From Intestinibacillus massiliensis (GTDB lineage Bacteria > Bacillota > Clostridia > Oscillospirales > Butyricicoccaceae): DNA of 64,000 nt. A program made the translations under genes and the position numbers. The DNA is taken from NCBI GenBank assembly GCA_029267335.1, contig JAJUJC010000005.1, positions 62,001 through 126,000 on the forward strand, read 5' to 3'. Positions 10,722 through 18,874 of this stretch are shown here, piece after piece. The notes under the pieces are model-generated. The model made no database searches and had not been told where the DNA came from. It saw nothing but the letters and a program-made list of their open reading frames with translations. How positions within the stretch are numbered: position 1 is the stretch's first letter; every line of letters begins with the position of its first letter.

Positions 10722-10756
10722 AAAAAGCCGATCACGGTTGTGATCGGCTTTTTTTT
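10721..10756. terminator. bidirectional terminator
   Basis: AAAGCCGATCAC pairs with GTGATCGGCTTT, with A-runs before and T-runs after, between convergent genes. Confidence 0.9.
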
Positions 10757-10812
10757 ATGGCAATGATCGCAATACCGATGCGCAGTTTTGCGAGAGGAAA
10801 CCTTTTTTGCCC

Positions 10813-11328
10813 TCACGAAACGGCAAGGGACAACCGCGCCTTTGCCGTCGGCGCGATGCTGCCGAGTTCCAGATAGGGTGTGTCGCCCTCGCAGTCTCCA
10901 CCGCGGCGCGTCGCCTTGACGAACGCCTGATAGAGCGCGGAGGTCGTATATTCAAAATAGGGGTAGCCTTCGAGCGGCGTGCCGTAATCGAGCGAGATCA
11001 GCCCCTCCTGCGCCATTGCAGACAGGAATGCGCCGGTCTCGCGCACGGTTTCGATCGTATCGCCTGTCGAGAACAGATAGACCGGTTCGAGCGCGACCGC
11101 ATAGGTTTCATCCGATACGCTGCTCGTGCGCACGAAACGCGTGACAGGCAGATACCCGTGCGTTTCAAGTTCCACCAAAAATTCTTTGCGCGGCGCGTCC
11201 AGTGTGACGGGTTCGGTCTTGCCGCAGCACAGACCACAGCCGCCGCAGCTTCCGCAGCCGCTGCTCCCGCGCGCGGCGCAATCGTTTTGTGCACACCCGC
11301 CTGTGCAGCCGCAGATTTGCTCAGACAT
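10813..11328 (-). CDS. hypothetical protein with Cys-rich N-terminus
   Basis: The protein has 171 residues. The first ~36 hold nine cysteines in a Gly/Ser/Cys-rich run (CGCTGGC, CGSCGGCGLCCG), suggesting metal or cluster binding. The rest looks like a folded domain with a possible winged-helix shape (alternating FLVELETHGYLPVTRFVR and AFLSAMAQEGLISLDYG segments). I do not recognise the family. Start ATG 11328 has CAGGAGGG six bases upstream, so the Cys-rich segment is genuinely translated. No signal peptide is visible. Confidence 0.75.
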   Translation of the reverse strand: MSEQICGCTGGCAQNDCAARGSSGCGSCGGCGLCCGKTEPVTLDAPRKEFLVELETHGYLPVTRFVRTSSVSDETYAVALEPVYLFSTGDTIETVRETGAFLSAMAQEGLISLDYGTPLEGYPYFEYTTSALYQAFVKATRRGGDCEGDTPYLELGSIAPTAKARLSLAVS

Positions 11329-11400
11329 AATACCCTCCTGTCCTATGATCGGTTTCCTTGCTCTTAAAATGATCCGATTTCAGCATACACGAACGCATAG

Positions 11401-11430
11401 AAAAAGAAAAGCCGAAAAAACGGCTTTTCT
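11401..11430 (-). terminator. terminator after the Sir2 gene
   Basis: Read on the minus strand, GAAAAGCCG and CGGCTTTTC pair around a T-rich loop and are followed by T-rich sequence. Confidence 0.65.
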
Positions 11431-11438
11431 CAAAAAAT

Positions 11439-12155
11439 TTACAACTGGGAAAAGATCTCGCCGATTGCGCCGTGCAGCACAAGATCGGCGCGGCTGTCCG
11501 CAGAGGTCTCCTGCTTGTTGACGAGCACGAGCTTACTGCCGCGGTAGTAGTTGATGAGCCCCGCCGCGGGATAGACCACGAGCGAGGTGCCGCCGATGAT
11601 GAGCATGTCTGCGCTGCGGATGGCTTCGATGCTGTGGGCAATGGTATTCTCGTCCAGCCCCTCCTCATACAGCACCACGTCGGGCTTGATGAGTCCGCCG
11701 CAGGCACAAAGCGGAATGCCGTGCGCCTGCTTGATATACGCGGCATCGTAAAATTTGTGGCAGCGCGTGCAGTAGTTGCGGTGTACCGAGCCGTGCAGCT
11801 CGTACACGGTCTTGCTACCCGCCGCCTGATGCAGTCCGTCGATGTTCTGTGTCACGATGGCGCGCAGCTTGCCCGCATGTTCCCACTCCGCGAGCTTTTT
11901 GTGCGCGGCATTGGGCTTTGCGTCGAGCGTAAGCATCTTGTCGTGATAAAATTCATAAAATTCCGCGGTATGCCGCTCAAAAAACGTGTGGCTCAGGATG
12001 GTTTCGGGCGGGTAGGCATAGTGCTGATGATACAGCCCATCGACCGAGCGAAAATCCGGGATCCCGCTTTCGGTCGACACGCCCGCACCGCCGAAAAAGA
12101 CGATATTGTTGCTGCTGTTCACCCATTGTTTAAGCGTTTCGATACTGTCCTGCAT
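11439..12155 (-). CDS. NAD-dependent protein deacylase, Sir2 family
   Basis: The protein has 238 residues and all sirtuin signatures: FFGGAGVSTESGIPDFRS (NAD binding) near the N-terminus, TQNIDGLHQ, the catalytic His in ELHGSVHRNYC, and two zinc cysteine pairs (CTRC and CACGG). It removes acyl groups from lysines and consumes NAD. I prefer ATG 12155 (AGGAGG ten bases upstream). ATG 12188, which overlaps the nitroreductase stop as ATGA, is the alternative. It is co-transcribed with the nitroreductase gene. Confidence 0.93.
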   Translation of the reverse strand: MQDSIETLKQWVNSSNNIVFFGGAGVSTESGIPDFRSVDGLYHQHYAYPPETILSHTFFERHTAEFYEFYHDKMLTLDAKPNAAHKKLAEWEHAGKLRAIVTQNIDGLHQAAGSKTVYELHGSVHRNYCTRCHKFYDAAYIKQAHGIPLCACGGLIKPDVVLYEEGLDENTIAHSIEAIRSADMLIIGGTSLVVYPAAGLINYYRGSKLVLVNKQETSADSRADLVLHGAIGEIFSQL

Positions 12156-12184
12156 GATGCCCGTGCCTCCTCCACTGTTTGCGG

Positions 12185-12706
12185 TCATTCCACGATCGTG
12201 ATAAGCCCTTCCTTGCGCGCCTTTGCAGGGGTCTCCTTCGCGATATAGCCGAGTGCGATCGAGCCGACCACCTCATGATCGTCCGGCACGCCGAGCGTGT
12301 GCAGCATCTCGCGCACAGCAGGCTGCTCGCACGTCGCGCGCACCTGGTTGATCCAGCACGAGCCGACACCGAGCGACTGCGCCATGAGCAGCATATTCTG
12401 AATCGCCGCGCTACCGTCAAGGAACGCATGCACATGTCCGCGCGGGCAGGATACTACAATCATCGTGGGTGCGCCGTAAAAATTGTAGTCCGCGCCGCGG
12501 TTGTCCGCCTCTGCGACGACCTTGGCAAGCGCGAGCGTCTTTTCCGCGGAATGCACCGCAACAAAGTGCCAGCCTTGCAGCCCCATGCCGCTCGGCGCCC
12601 AAGTGCCCGCTTCGAGGATGCGCTCGACGGTATCCAACGGCAGCTGTGCAGGCTTGAACGCGCGGGTCGACCGGCGCTCGCGAATGACCTTGAGAATTTC
12701 GTTCAT
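12185..12706 (-). CDS. nitroreductase family protein
   Basis: The protein has 173 residues. It has the N-terminal RRSTRAFK FMN-phosphate motif, APSGMGLQGWHF, and the C-terminal GSIALGYIAKE typical of FMN-dependent NAD(P)H nitroreductases. The substrate is unknown. A GGGAGG site precedes the ATG. It is the first gene of a two-gene unit with Sir2 and has its own promoter. Confidence 0.9.
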   Translation of the reverse strand: MNEILKVIRERRSTRAFKPAQLPLDTVERILEAGTWAPSGMGLQGWHFVAVHSAEKTLALAKVVAEADNRGADYNFYGAPTMIVVSCPRGHVHAFLDGSAAIQNMLLMAQSLGVGSCWINQVRATCEQPAVREMLHTLGVPDDHEVVGSIALGYIAKETPAKARKEGLITIVE

Positions 12707-12754
12707 AGAAGTTACCTCCCGTTCGTGCGTGTGACGATGTTCTTTCTATATTTT

Positions 12755-12783
12755 AGTATAATGCGTACAAGTCTCGCTTGCAA
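12755..12783 (-). promoter_or_regulatory. sigma-A promoter of the nitroreductase-Sir2 unit
   Basis: On the minus strand: TTGCAA, 17 bases, TATACT. Confidence 0.7.
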
Positions 12784-12886
12784 GTCAGGTGCAAAACTTT
12801 CTGTGAATTTTGCAAAATCCACCTTACAAAAGGCACATTCTATGATATAATGATGGCTGATTGAAAATGCGACGGAGGTATTTCCA

Positions 12887-14488
12887 ATGATTACGGTATC
12901 CAATCTCAGCGTTAACTTCAGCGGCGAGCCGCTCTTTAAGGACGTCAATATCAAGTTCACCGAGGGCAACTGCTACGGTGTCATCGGTGCAAACGGCGCG
13001 GGCAAGTCCACCTTCCTGCGCGTGCTGTCGGGCGACCTCGATTCGACGACCGGCGAGGTATCCATCAAGCCCGGCACGCGTATGTCCGTGCTGCGTCAGG
13101 ATCACTTCGCGTTCGACGACTTCACCGTGCTCGACACGATCATTCAGGGCAACGCCCGCCTGTATCAGATCATGCAGGAAAAGGACGCGCTCTATGCCAA
13201 GGACCCCTTCACCGAGGAGGATGGCAACCGCGCCGCCGACCTTGAGGCGGAGTTCGCCGAGATGGACGGCTGGAACGCGGACACCGAGGCGGGTCAGCTG
13301 CTCGAGGGCCTGGGCCTCGATTCGAGCGAGCTGCTCTATCGCCAGATGCGCACGCTCGGTGACAGCGAAAAGGTCAAGATTCTGCTCGCGCAGGCGCTGT
13401 TCGGCAAGCCCGACATCATCCTGCTTGACGAGCCGACGAACCATTTGGATGTGCACTCCATCCACTGGCTGGAGGATTTCCTGTTTGACTTCATCGGCAC
13501 GGTCATCGTCGTTTCGCATGACCGTCACTTCCTCAACAACGTTTGTACCCACATCGTCGACATCGACTTTGGCAAGGTACAGGTCTACGTCGGCAACTAC
13601 GAATTCTGGTATGAGGCGAGCCAGATCACGCAGCGCATGATCCGCGACCAGAACAAGAAAAATGAGGACAAGATCAAGGAGCTGCAAAACTTTATTCAGC
13701 GCTTCTCCGCGAACAAGTCCAAGGCACGTCAGGCGACCAGCCGCCGCAAGCTGATCGATAAGCTGTCGGTCGAGGAGCTGCCTGCGTCGAGCCGCCGCTA
13801 TCCGTGGGTGGGCTTTACGATGGATCGCGAAGCAGGCAAGGACATCCTTGAGGTCAAGGGCATCTCCAAGACCATCGACGGCGAAAAGGTGCTCAATAAT
13901 GTCTCCTTCATCGTGTCCAAGGGTGACAAGATCGGCTTCCTCGCAGACAATGAGCTTGCGACGACCACGCTCTTCCAGATCCTCACGGGCGAGCTCGAGC
14001 CCGACGAGGGCACCTTCAAATGGGGACAGACCACTTCGCAGTCTTACTTCCCCAAGGACAACTCGACCTACTTTAACGGTCACAAGGAAAACATGCTCGA
14101 CTGGCTCGCGCCCTACTCCAAGGACACGCTCGAGTCCACGCTGCGCTCCTTCCTCGGCCGCATGCTGTTCTCGGGCGACGATGTGTACAAGTCGGTCGAT
14201 GTGCTCTCGGGCGGCGAAAAGGTGCGCATGATGCTCGCGCGCATGATGCTGTTCGGCTCGAACGTGCTCGTCGTCGATCAGCCGACGAACCACCTCGACC
14301 TGGAATCCATCACCGCGGTCAACAACGGCATGATCGACTTCAAGGGCAACATCCTGTTTGCCTCGCACGACCATGAGTTTTTGCAGACCATCGCAAACCG
14401 CATCATCGAAATTCGCGAGGAGGGCGTGCTCGACAAGCCCTGCACCTATGACGAATTCCTCGAATTCAAGGAAACCTACCGCAAATAA
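12887..14488 (+). CDS. ABC-F family ATPase, YkpA/YbiT type, with one degenerate ATP site
   Basis: The protein has 533 residues: two ABC domains joined by an ABC-F linker, and no membrane domain. Domain 1 has Walker A GANGAGKS (~34-41) and DEPTNHLD (~182-189), but its signature reads LGDSE. Domain 2 has signature LSGGE, but its P-loop region reads GFLADNELATTT with no GK, and its Walker B continues DQPTNHLD with Gln for the catalytic Glu (~464). In the head-to-tail ABC sandwich this makes one intact and one dead composite site. From memory YkpA shares the altered P-loop and signature; the Gln looks like an extra change. The family acts on the ribosomal E site. Confidence 0.92.
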   Translation: MITVSNLSVNFSGEPLFKDVNIKFTEGNCYGVIGANGAGKSTFLRVLSGDLDSTTGEVSIKPGTRMSVLRQDHFAFDDFTVLDTIIQGNARLYQIMQEKDALYAKDPFTEEDGNRAADLEAEFAEMDGWNADTEAGQLLEGLGLDSSELLYRQMRTLGDSEKVKILLAQALFGKPDIILLDEPTNHLDVHSIHWLEDFLFDFIGTVIVVSHDRHFLNNVCTHIVDIDFGKVQVYVGNYEFWYEASQITQRMIRDQNKKNEDKIKELQNFIQRFSANKSKARQATSRRKLIDKLSVEELPASSRRYPWVGFTMDREAGKDILEVKGISKTIDGEKVLNNVSFIVSKGDKIGFLADNELATTTLFQILTGELEPDEGTFKWGQTTSQSYFPKDNSTYFNGHKENMLDWLAPYSKDTLESTLRSFLGRMLFSGDDVYKSVDVLSGGEKVRMMLARMMLFGSNVLVVDQPTNHLDLESITAVNNGMIDFKGNILFASHDHEFLQTIANRIIEIREEGVLDKPCTYDEFLEFKETYRK

Positions 14489-14494
14489 ACGGAC

Positions 14495-14531
14495 AAAAAA
14501 CCCGCGTGATATTGTATCACACGGGTTTTTC
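14495..14531 (+). terminator. intrinsic terminator after the ABC-F gene
   Basis: AAAACCCGCGTGATA pairs with TATCACACGGGTTTT (one mismatch), followed by T-rich sequence. Confidence 0.85.
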
Positions 14532-14748
14532 TCATTTTGCGTTTTCCGACCAGTTTTTTCACCGCGGTCACACCCTCGATCTGCATCGCGACACCGTGCG
14601 CATCCTGCAGGAAGCACACGAGGAAATCGCCCGGACGCAGCAAAAACACGTTTGACCGCTTATATGCACAAATGCGAAACAGTCTGCTCCGCGATCGCAT
14701 CTTCGGTTCGTACACCTCGTTTAACGCCCAGAGAGAAGGCAAAACAGC
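14532..14748. other. poorly coding stretch, possible gene remnant
   Basis: No convincing gene is visible. On the minus strand a short stretch translates to protein-like sequence (NVFLLRPGDFLVCFL, then MQIEGVTAVKKLV), but the frame runs through the preceding terminator, so at most this is a decayed fragment. Confidence 0.3.
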
Positions 14749-15114
14749 ATGTCTTGGCTGCAAAAACCAGGTTTAAAGCCAAAATACTTCATTTATGCAG
14801 TAGTGGATGCGATCGTTCTAATATCGTTTATTCTGGGCAACGCGGTTCCGCACACCATGCCTGACAAGATCGGGTGGCTTTCCGACGGACATCGTGCACA
14901 TTTGCACGTCTATGATGTGAAAGCGACCCTCGTGTCCTCCGACCCACAGACCACGCACGGCAGTATGGAAATCCGGTTTGACGATACTTTCCAAATACCG
15001 CCTGATCTGCTGCTTGCGGCGCAATATTCCGCGCATTCCTTGCGCGATTTCTCCATTGCCTATTCCTCATGTGTTGCCATGGGCATCACCTCCCCTCTAT
15101 GCAGGGTAAGGTGA
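14749..15114 (+). CDS. hypothetical small membrane protein (uncertain)
   Basis: This open frame of 121 codons has a hydrophobic segment near residues 13-32 and an otherwise unremarkable sequence. I recognise no family. A GAAGG-like site precedes the ATG, but base composition is lower in GC than the neighbours, and the C-terminal end looks like run-through of non-coding sequence. It may be spurious or a young or decaying gene. Confidence 0.3.
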   Translation: MSWLQKPGLKPKYFIYAVVDAIVLISFILGNAVPHTMPDKIGWLSDGHRAHLHVYDVKATLVSSDPQTTHGSMEIRFDDTFQIPPDLLLAAQYSAHSLRDFSIAYSSCVAMGITSPLCRVR

Positions 15115-15222
15115 AGTAACCGCCAACCGTTTTCGGCTGCGCCTTGTGTTTGTTTTATCAGTTTTTGGCAGAACATGCAATCATCTGCCGTGCAGCAGTT
15201 CCTTCCCGTACCGCAGGGCAAT

Positions 15223-15255
15223 AAAAAAACCTTTCCGAAAAACGGAAAGGTTTTT
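15223..15255 (-). terminator. terminator of the tRNA-Thr transcript
   Basis: AAAAACCTTTCCG and CGGAAAGGTTTTT pair. On the minus strand the hairpin directly follows the tRNA and ends in T. Confidence 0.85.
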
Positions 15256-15330
15256 GGAGCTGGTGATCGGACTCGAACCGATGACCTGCGCATTACGAAT
15301 GCGCTGCTCTACCAACTGAGCCACACCAGC
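15255..15330 (-). tRNA. tRNA-Thr (anticodon CGU)
   Basis: On the minus strand the 76-base sequence forms a full cloverleaf: a GCTGGTG/CACCAGC acceptor stem, a D arm with TGGCTCAGTTGGTAGAGCA, an anticodon stem GCGCA/TGCGC with loop TTCGTAA, GGTTCGAGTCC in the T arm, discriminator T and an encoded CCA. Confidence 0.97.
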
Positions 15331-15360
15331 AAATCTCGGGCTTTCGCCGTCGACTTGATT

Positions 15361-15389
15361 ATTTTATCACAGCTTTTCGCGTTCGTCAA
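15361..15389 (-). promoter_or_regulatory. sigma-A promoter of tRNA-Thr
   Basis: On the minus strand: TTGACG, 17 bases, TAAAAT, about 30 bases before the tRNA. Confidence 0.75.
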
Positions 15390-15431
15390 TTCCTATTTTA
15401 ATTTTTTTTGCAAAAAACGCAAAAATATTTC

Positions 15432-15459
15432 TTGACTTTTGTTCTGGGCGGTATATAAT
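15432..15459 (+). promoter_or_regulatory. sigma-A promoter of rpsF-ssb-rpsR
   Basis: TTGACT, 16 bases, TATAAT. It is divergent from the tRNA promoter. Confidence 0.8.
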
Positions 15460-15519
15460 AGTAAGGTATCCTTGCTCATGCCAGGAGCATGGGCCAAAGT
15501 CCAAAAGGAGGTGCTAAAC

Positions 15520-15813
15520 ATGGCAAAAATCACAGGCAAGTATGAGACGATCTTCATTGTCAACCCCACTCTCGGTGAGGAAGCAGTTGCTTCCGTTGTG
15601 GACAAGTTCAAGGCGCTCATCGAAGCTAACGGTACGATCGAGTCTGTTGACGATTGGGGCAAGCGTCGCTTCGCTTATCCGATCAACGACCTGACCGAGG
15701 GCTACTACACCCTGGTACAGTTTGAGTCTAAGCCGGAGTTCCCGGCTGAGCTGGACCGTATCTTCAAGATCACCGACGGCATCATGCGTTCCCTGATCAT
15801 TTCCAGAGACTAA
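15520..15813 (+). CDS. rpsF: 30S ribosomal protein S6
   Basis: The protein has 97 residues, the normal length for S6, with KYETIFIVNP at the start and RRFAYPINDLTEGYY in the middle. It binds S18 and 16S rRNA in the platform of the small subunit. AAAAGGAGG precedes the ATG; an in-frame upstream extension covers the promoter and is excluded. It is first in the conserved rpsF-ssb-rpsR operon. Confidence 0.97.
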   Translation: MAKITGKYETIFIVNPTLGEEAVASVVDKFKALIEANGTIESVDDWGKRRFAYPINDLTEGYYTLVQFESKPEFPAELDRIFKITDGIMRSLIISRD

Positions 15814-15828
15814 GGCTGGTGTAACGAA

Positions 15829-16317
15829 ATGCTCAACAAGGCAATTCTGATGGGCCGCCTCACCCGCGACCCGGAGCTGCGCCACACCCAGTCCAACATG
15901 CCCGTCTGCTCGTTCACGCTTGCGATCGACCGCGACCGCAAGGGTCCGAACGGCGAACGCCAGAGCGATTTCATCGACTGTGTCGCATGGAACCGCACCG
16001 CGGAGTTTGTACAGCAGTGGTTTACCAAGGGTATGATGGCGATTGTGGTAGGCCGCATCCAGTCCCGTAACTGGGAAGACAAAAACGGCAACAAGCGTGT
16101 CTCGATCGAGATCAACTGCGACGAGGTTTCCTTTGGCGAAACCAAGAAATCCCGCGAATCGAACGGCGGTGGCGGCTCCGGATACGGCAGCTACGACAGC
16201 GGTTCTCAGATTCGTCCGGAGACGAGCGGCGCACAGCCCGCTCCCGCATTCGATCTCCCCACCGGCGGCTCGGATTTCAGCGAGTTGGCGGACGATGACA
16301 GCGACGTTCCGTTCTGA
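15829..16317 (+). CDS. ssb: single-stranded DNA-binding protein
   Basis: The protein has 162 residues. The OB fold spans about 1-105 (MLNKAILMGRLTRDPELRHT, FIDCVAWNRTAEF, VVGRIQSRNWED), followed by a Gly/Ser-rich linker and the acidic partner-binding tip DDDSDVPF. It coats single-stranded DNA and recruits repair and replication proteins. It sits 15 bases after rpsF; its ribosome site is weak, so coupling to rpsF translation is plausible. Confidence 0.97.
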   Translation: MLNKAILMGRLTRDPELRHTQSNMPVCSFTLAIDRDRKGPNGERQSDFIDCVAWNRTAEFVQQWFTKGMMAIVVGRIQSRNWEDKNGNKRVSIEINCDEVSFGETKKSRESNGGGGSGYGSYDSGSQIRPETSGAQPAPAFDLPTGGSDFSELADDDSDVPF

Positions 16318-16347
16318 ATCCACAACAAAGAAGGAGGTTTCTAGGCA

Positions 16348-16617
16348 ATGGAAGAAAAGAAGGAATATACCCCCCGTCCGGATCGCGGCGAGCGCCGTGG
16401 CGGTGGCCGTCGCCGCAGAAAGGTTTGCACCTTCTGCGTAGACAAGGTCGATCAGATCGATTATAAGGATTCTTTCAAGCTCAAGAAGTATATGTCTGAG
16501 CGCGGCAAGATCCTGCCCCGTCGTATGACCGGTACCTGCGCCAAGCATCAGCGTCAGCTGACCGAGGCGATCAAGCGTGCGCGTCACATCGCGCTGCTGC
16601 CGTTCACCGCGGAATAA
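16348..16617 (+). CDS. rpsR: 30S ribosomal protein S18
   Basis: The protein has 89 residues: a basic N-terminus ([10 protein letters not shown]), then [15 protein letters not shown] and [18 protein letters not shown], characteristic of S18. The three cysteines (CTFC, TGTC) suggest the zinc-binding paralogue type. AAGGAGG precedes the ATG. It ends the operon. Confidence 0.97.
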   Translation: MEEKKEYTPRPDRGERRGGGRRRRKVCTFCVDKVDQIDYKDSFKLKKYMSERGKILPRRMTGTCAKHQRQLTEAIKRARHIALLPFTAE

Positions 16618-16627
16618 TTGCAAACGC

Positions 16628-16663
16628 AAAAACACGCTATCAAATTTTGATAGCGTGTTTTTT
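16628..16663. terminator. bidirectional terminator
   Basis: AAAAACACGCTATCAAA pairs with TTTGATAGCGTGTTTTT between rpsR and the convergent msrAB gene. Confidence 0.92.
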
Positions 16664-16667
16664 TATG

Positions 16668-17789
16668 TCACTCAAAAATGTTACGCAGATAGCCGTAGCC
16701 CTGCGCTTCCATTTCGTCATACGGCACGAAACGCAGCGACGCGCTGTTGATGCAGTAGCGCGTGCCGTTCGGTGATTCCGGATCGTTCTCGAACACATGC
16801 CCGAGATGCGAGTCCCCCGCGCGGCTGCGTACCTCGGTGCGCAGCATACCGTGAGAAGTGTCAACCTTGGTCACAACCGCCGGTGCTTCGATCGGCGCGG
16901 AGAACGACGGCCAGCCGCACGAGCTATCATACTTATCGAGTGAGGAAAAGAGCGGTTCTCCGGTCACAACATCGGCATAGATCCCCTTCTCGTGAGAATC
17001 CCAGTAGGCGTTCGTAAACGGGCGCTCGGTCGCGCTGTTTTGTGTCACCTGATACTGTTCCTCTGTCAGCTTGTCGCGGATGAGCTCTTCCGCGGGCTTG
17101 CAATAGTCGCCGGGGTCGATTTGCAGCTTCGCAAACAGTTCGATCTCATCGGTCGGGATATGGCAGTAGCCACCCGGATGTTTGTCCAAATAGTGCTGGT
17201 GGTATTCCTCCGCGGGGTAGAAATTCTCGAGCGGTTTGAGTTCGACCGAGAACTTGTCCACGCGGCGCTTTTCGACCGCCGCGATGCGCTCCACCGTCGC
17301 CTTAGCGTCGTCGTCCGTATAGTAGATGCCCGTCTGGTACTGTGTGCCCACATCGTTGCCCTGCCGGTTTTCGACCGTCGGGTCGATTACATAAAAATAT
17401 GCGAGCAGAAGTGCGTCCAGGCTGACCTTGCTCGGGTCGTAGGTCACGCGTACGGTCTCACGGAAGCCGGTGTTGCCGCGCACGACGGTCTCATACTGCG
17501 CATCCTGCTCGCCCGTGCCGTTGGCGTAGCCGCTGACGACATCGGTCACGCCGGGAATGGACTGCATCAGCTTTTCCATGCCCCAGAAACAACCGCCCGC
17601 CAGATAGATCACTTTCTGTTCGGTTTTTTCCTTGCTCCTTACGCGCTCGGGTTCGGTGATGTCCGCGCGTCCGTGTGTGGCCTGCTGTGCCTGCACGCGC
17701 TTTGCTTTCGCCGCACCTATGGGAGCAGCATTACAGCCTGTGCAGAACAATAACGGCACCAATCCTGCCGTGATCCAGTGTGATTTCAT
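16668..17789 (-). CDS. msrAB: peptide methionine sulfoxide reductase MsrA-MsrB fusion, exported
   Basis: The protein has 373 residues. The N-terminal hydrophobic segment ends in CTGC, an atypical lipobox, so the enzyme is probably a surface lipoprotein. MsrA (about 60-215) carries GCFWGMEK with the catalytic Cys. MsrB (about 235-373) has CGWPSF, SHLGHVF and the catalytic Cys in [11 protein letters not shown]; MsrB zinc cysteine pairs are absent. The fusion repairs both stereoisomers of oxidised methionine. ATG 17789 is preferred (GAGGAG eleven bases upstream); a GTG twelve bases earlier sits inside that site. Confidence 0.93.
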   Translation of the reverse strand: MKSHWITAGLVPLLFCTGCNAAPIGAAKAKRVQAQQATHGRADITEPERVRSKEKTEQKVIYLAGGCFWGMEKLMQSIPGVTDVVSGYANGTGEQDAQYETVVRGNTGFRETVRVTYDPSKVSLDALLLAYFYVIDPTVENRQGNDVGTQYQTGIYYTDDDAKATVERIAAVEKRRVDKFSVELKPLENFYPAEEYHQHYLDKHPGGYCHIPTDEIELFAKLQIDPGDYCKPAEELIRDKLTEEQYQVTQNSATERPFTNAYWDSHEKGIYADVVTGEPLFSSLDKYDSSCGWPSFSAPIEAPAVVTKVDTSHGMLRTEVRSRAGDSHLGHVFENDPESPNGTRYCINSASLRFVPYDEMEAQGYGYLRNIFE

Positions 17790-17928
17790 ACTTTTTTGCA
17801 CTCCTCTCTGCTGCTTGTTGTGGTACTATGATTGTATGCCCGCACACACGAACCGTCTGTTGAAATTTCTACAAAAGGCATGAACAGTTTTATAATTTTC
17901 ATAAGAGTGCACATTTTTTCATGCGGGG

Positions 17929-18660
17929 TTATCGCCGGTTCTTCTTGCGCTGTGCCTGACTGACGAACAGAAACTGATCCGGCCGATGCCGCGACTGCGT
18001 GTACTCAAAGAGAATCCCGTCTGCGGTATAGGTCGAGCTCGTGATGACCGCCATGCAGTTATAATCCTCGAGATCGATATACTGCTGATCGAGCGCAGTA
18101 CAGCGCTCAACCGTGATCACACGCCGCGTCGAGCCGATGGCGACCCCCAGTTCCTGCTCCAGATAGCGATAGATGGAGTGCGACGCAATCTCCTGCGTCA
18201 GACCGGCGGCGATGTCCGCGCGAAAAAAGTTGATGTCGAAAATGAGCGGTAATTCATTGAGCATACGCACCCGTTCGATATAAACCAGTTCGGTTCCCAC
18301 GGCAAATCCCGTGCGGCTGTGCACCGCTTCGTCCGCAGTCAGCCGCTCGAACCGGATGACGTGTGTGCCCGGTACGCGGTGATTGCGCAGCGCAGATTCT
18401 TCGTACGATTCGATGTTTCCCACCGTAAACTGCGCCTGTGCCGTCGGACGATAGAGCACGCGTACCCCCTTGCCGTGGATACTCTGCACATAGCCCTGCA
18501 GCCCCAATTCATTGAGGGCGCGCCGGATCGTGCCGCGTGCGCAGCCGAACTCCCCGACCAGCATATTTTCTGACGGCAAAAGCTCCTCATACCGGTATTC
18601 TCCGGTTTCAATCCTGTGCCGCAGGCTTTCATAGATGGCTGTATATTTTGAGTTTGGCAT
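17929..18660 (-). CDS. treR: GntR-family trehalose operon repressor
   Basis: The protein has 243 residues. The N-terminal winged helix (about 1-70; LPSENMLVGEFGCARGTIRRAL) is followed by a UTRA effector domain (about 90-235). It is divergent from treP-treC, and two palindromic operators lie in the shared region. Trehalose-6-phosphate is the known effector of TreR. The assignment rests on context plus family resemblance. A sigma-A promoter lies 39 bases upstream. Confidence 0.9.
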   Translation of the reverse strand: MPNSKYTAIYESLRHRIETGEYRYEELLPSENMLVGEFGCARGTIRRALNELGLQGYVQSIHGKGVRVLYRPTAQAQFTVGNIESYEESALRNHRVPGTHVIRFERLTADEAVHSRTGFAVGTELVYIERVRMLNELPLIFDINFFRADIAAGLTQEIASHSIYRYLEQELGVAIGSTRRVITVERCTALDQQYIDLEDYNCMAVITSSTYTADGILFEYTQSRHRPDQFLFVSQAQRKKNRR

Positions 18661-18698
18661 AGATATGCTCCTTATTGCTCTGTTTCGGTTGTGTTATC

Positions 18699-18727
18699 AG
18701 TATAGCCTTTTGCCCTTCGGAAGTCAA
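18699..18727 (-). promoter_or_regulatory. sigma-A promoter of treR
   Basis: On the minus strand: TTGACT, 17 bases, TATACT. Confidence 0.75.
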
Positions 18728-18792
18728 TGCGAACGGCGCACCGACGAGCAGCCTGCACAAATCCCCCCGCAATATTCTGTCCATTCCAGCAA

Positions 18793-18821
18793 TAGACGAA
18801 CTTGTTTGAACAAGTTATAAT
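18793..18821 (+). promoter_or_regulatory. promoter of treP-treC
   Basis: TAGACG, 17 bases, TATAAT. The first operator occupies the spacer and touches the -10. Confidence 0.6.
18799..18816 (+). promoter_or_regulatory. TreR operator 1
   Basis: AACTTGTTTGAACAAGTT: arms CTTGTT/AACAAG around a TG centre, inside the treP promoter. Confidence 0.75.
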
Positions 18822-18822
18822 C

Positions 18823-18840
18823 ATCTTGTTCGAACAAGTT
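18823..18840 (+). promoter_or_regulatory. TreR operator 2
   Basis: It contains the perfect 14-base palindrome CTTGTTCGAACAAG (18825-18838), centred 24 bases from operator 1 and just downstream of the -10. Confidence 0.75.
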
Positions 18841-18874
18841 TGACGCTTTACAAAAGATAAAAGGAGAGAACACT

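Noticed and set aside
14476-14763. A minus-strand 95-codon frame with partly protein-like sequence
   Set aside because: It would read through the ABC-F terminator hairpin and has no ribosome site; kept only as a possible remnant.
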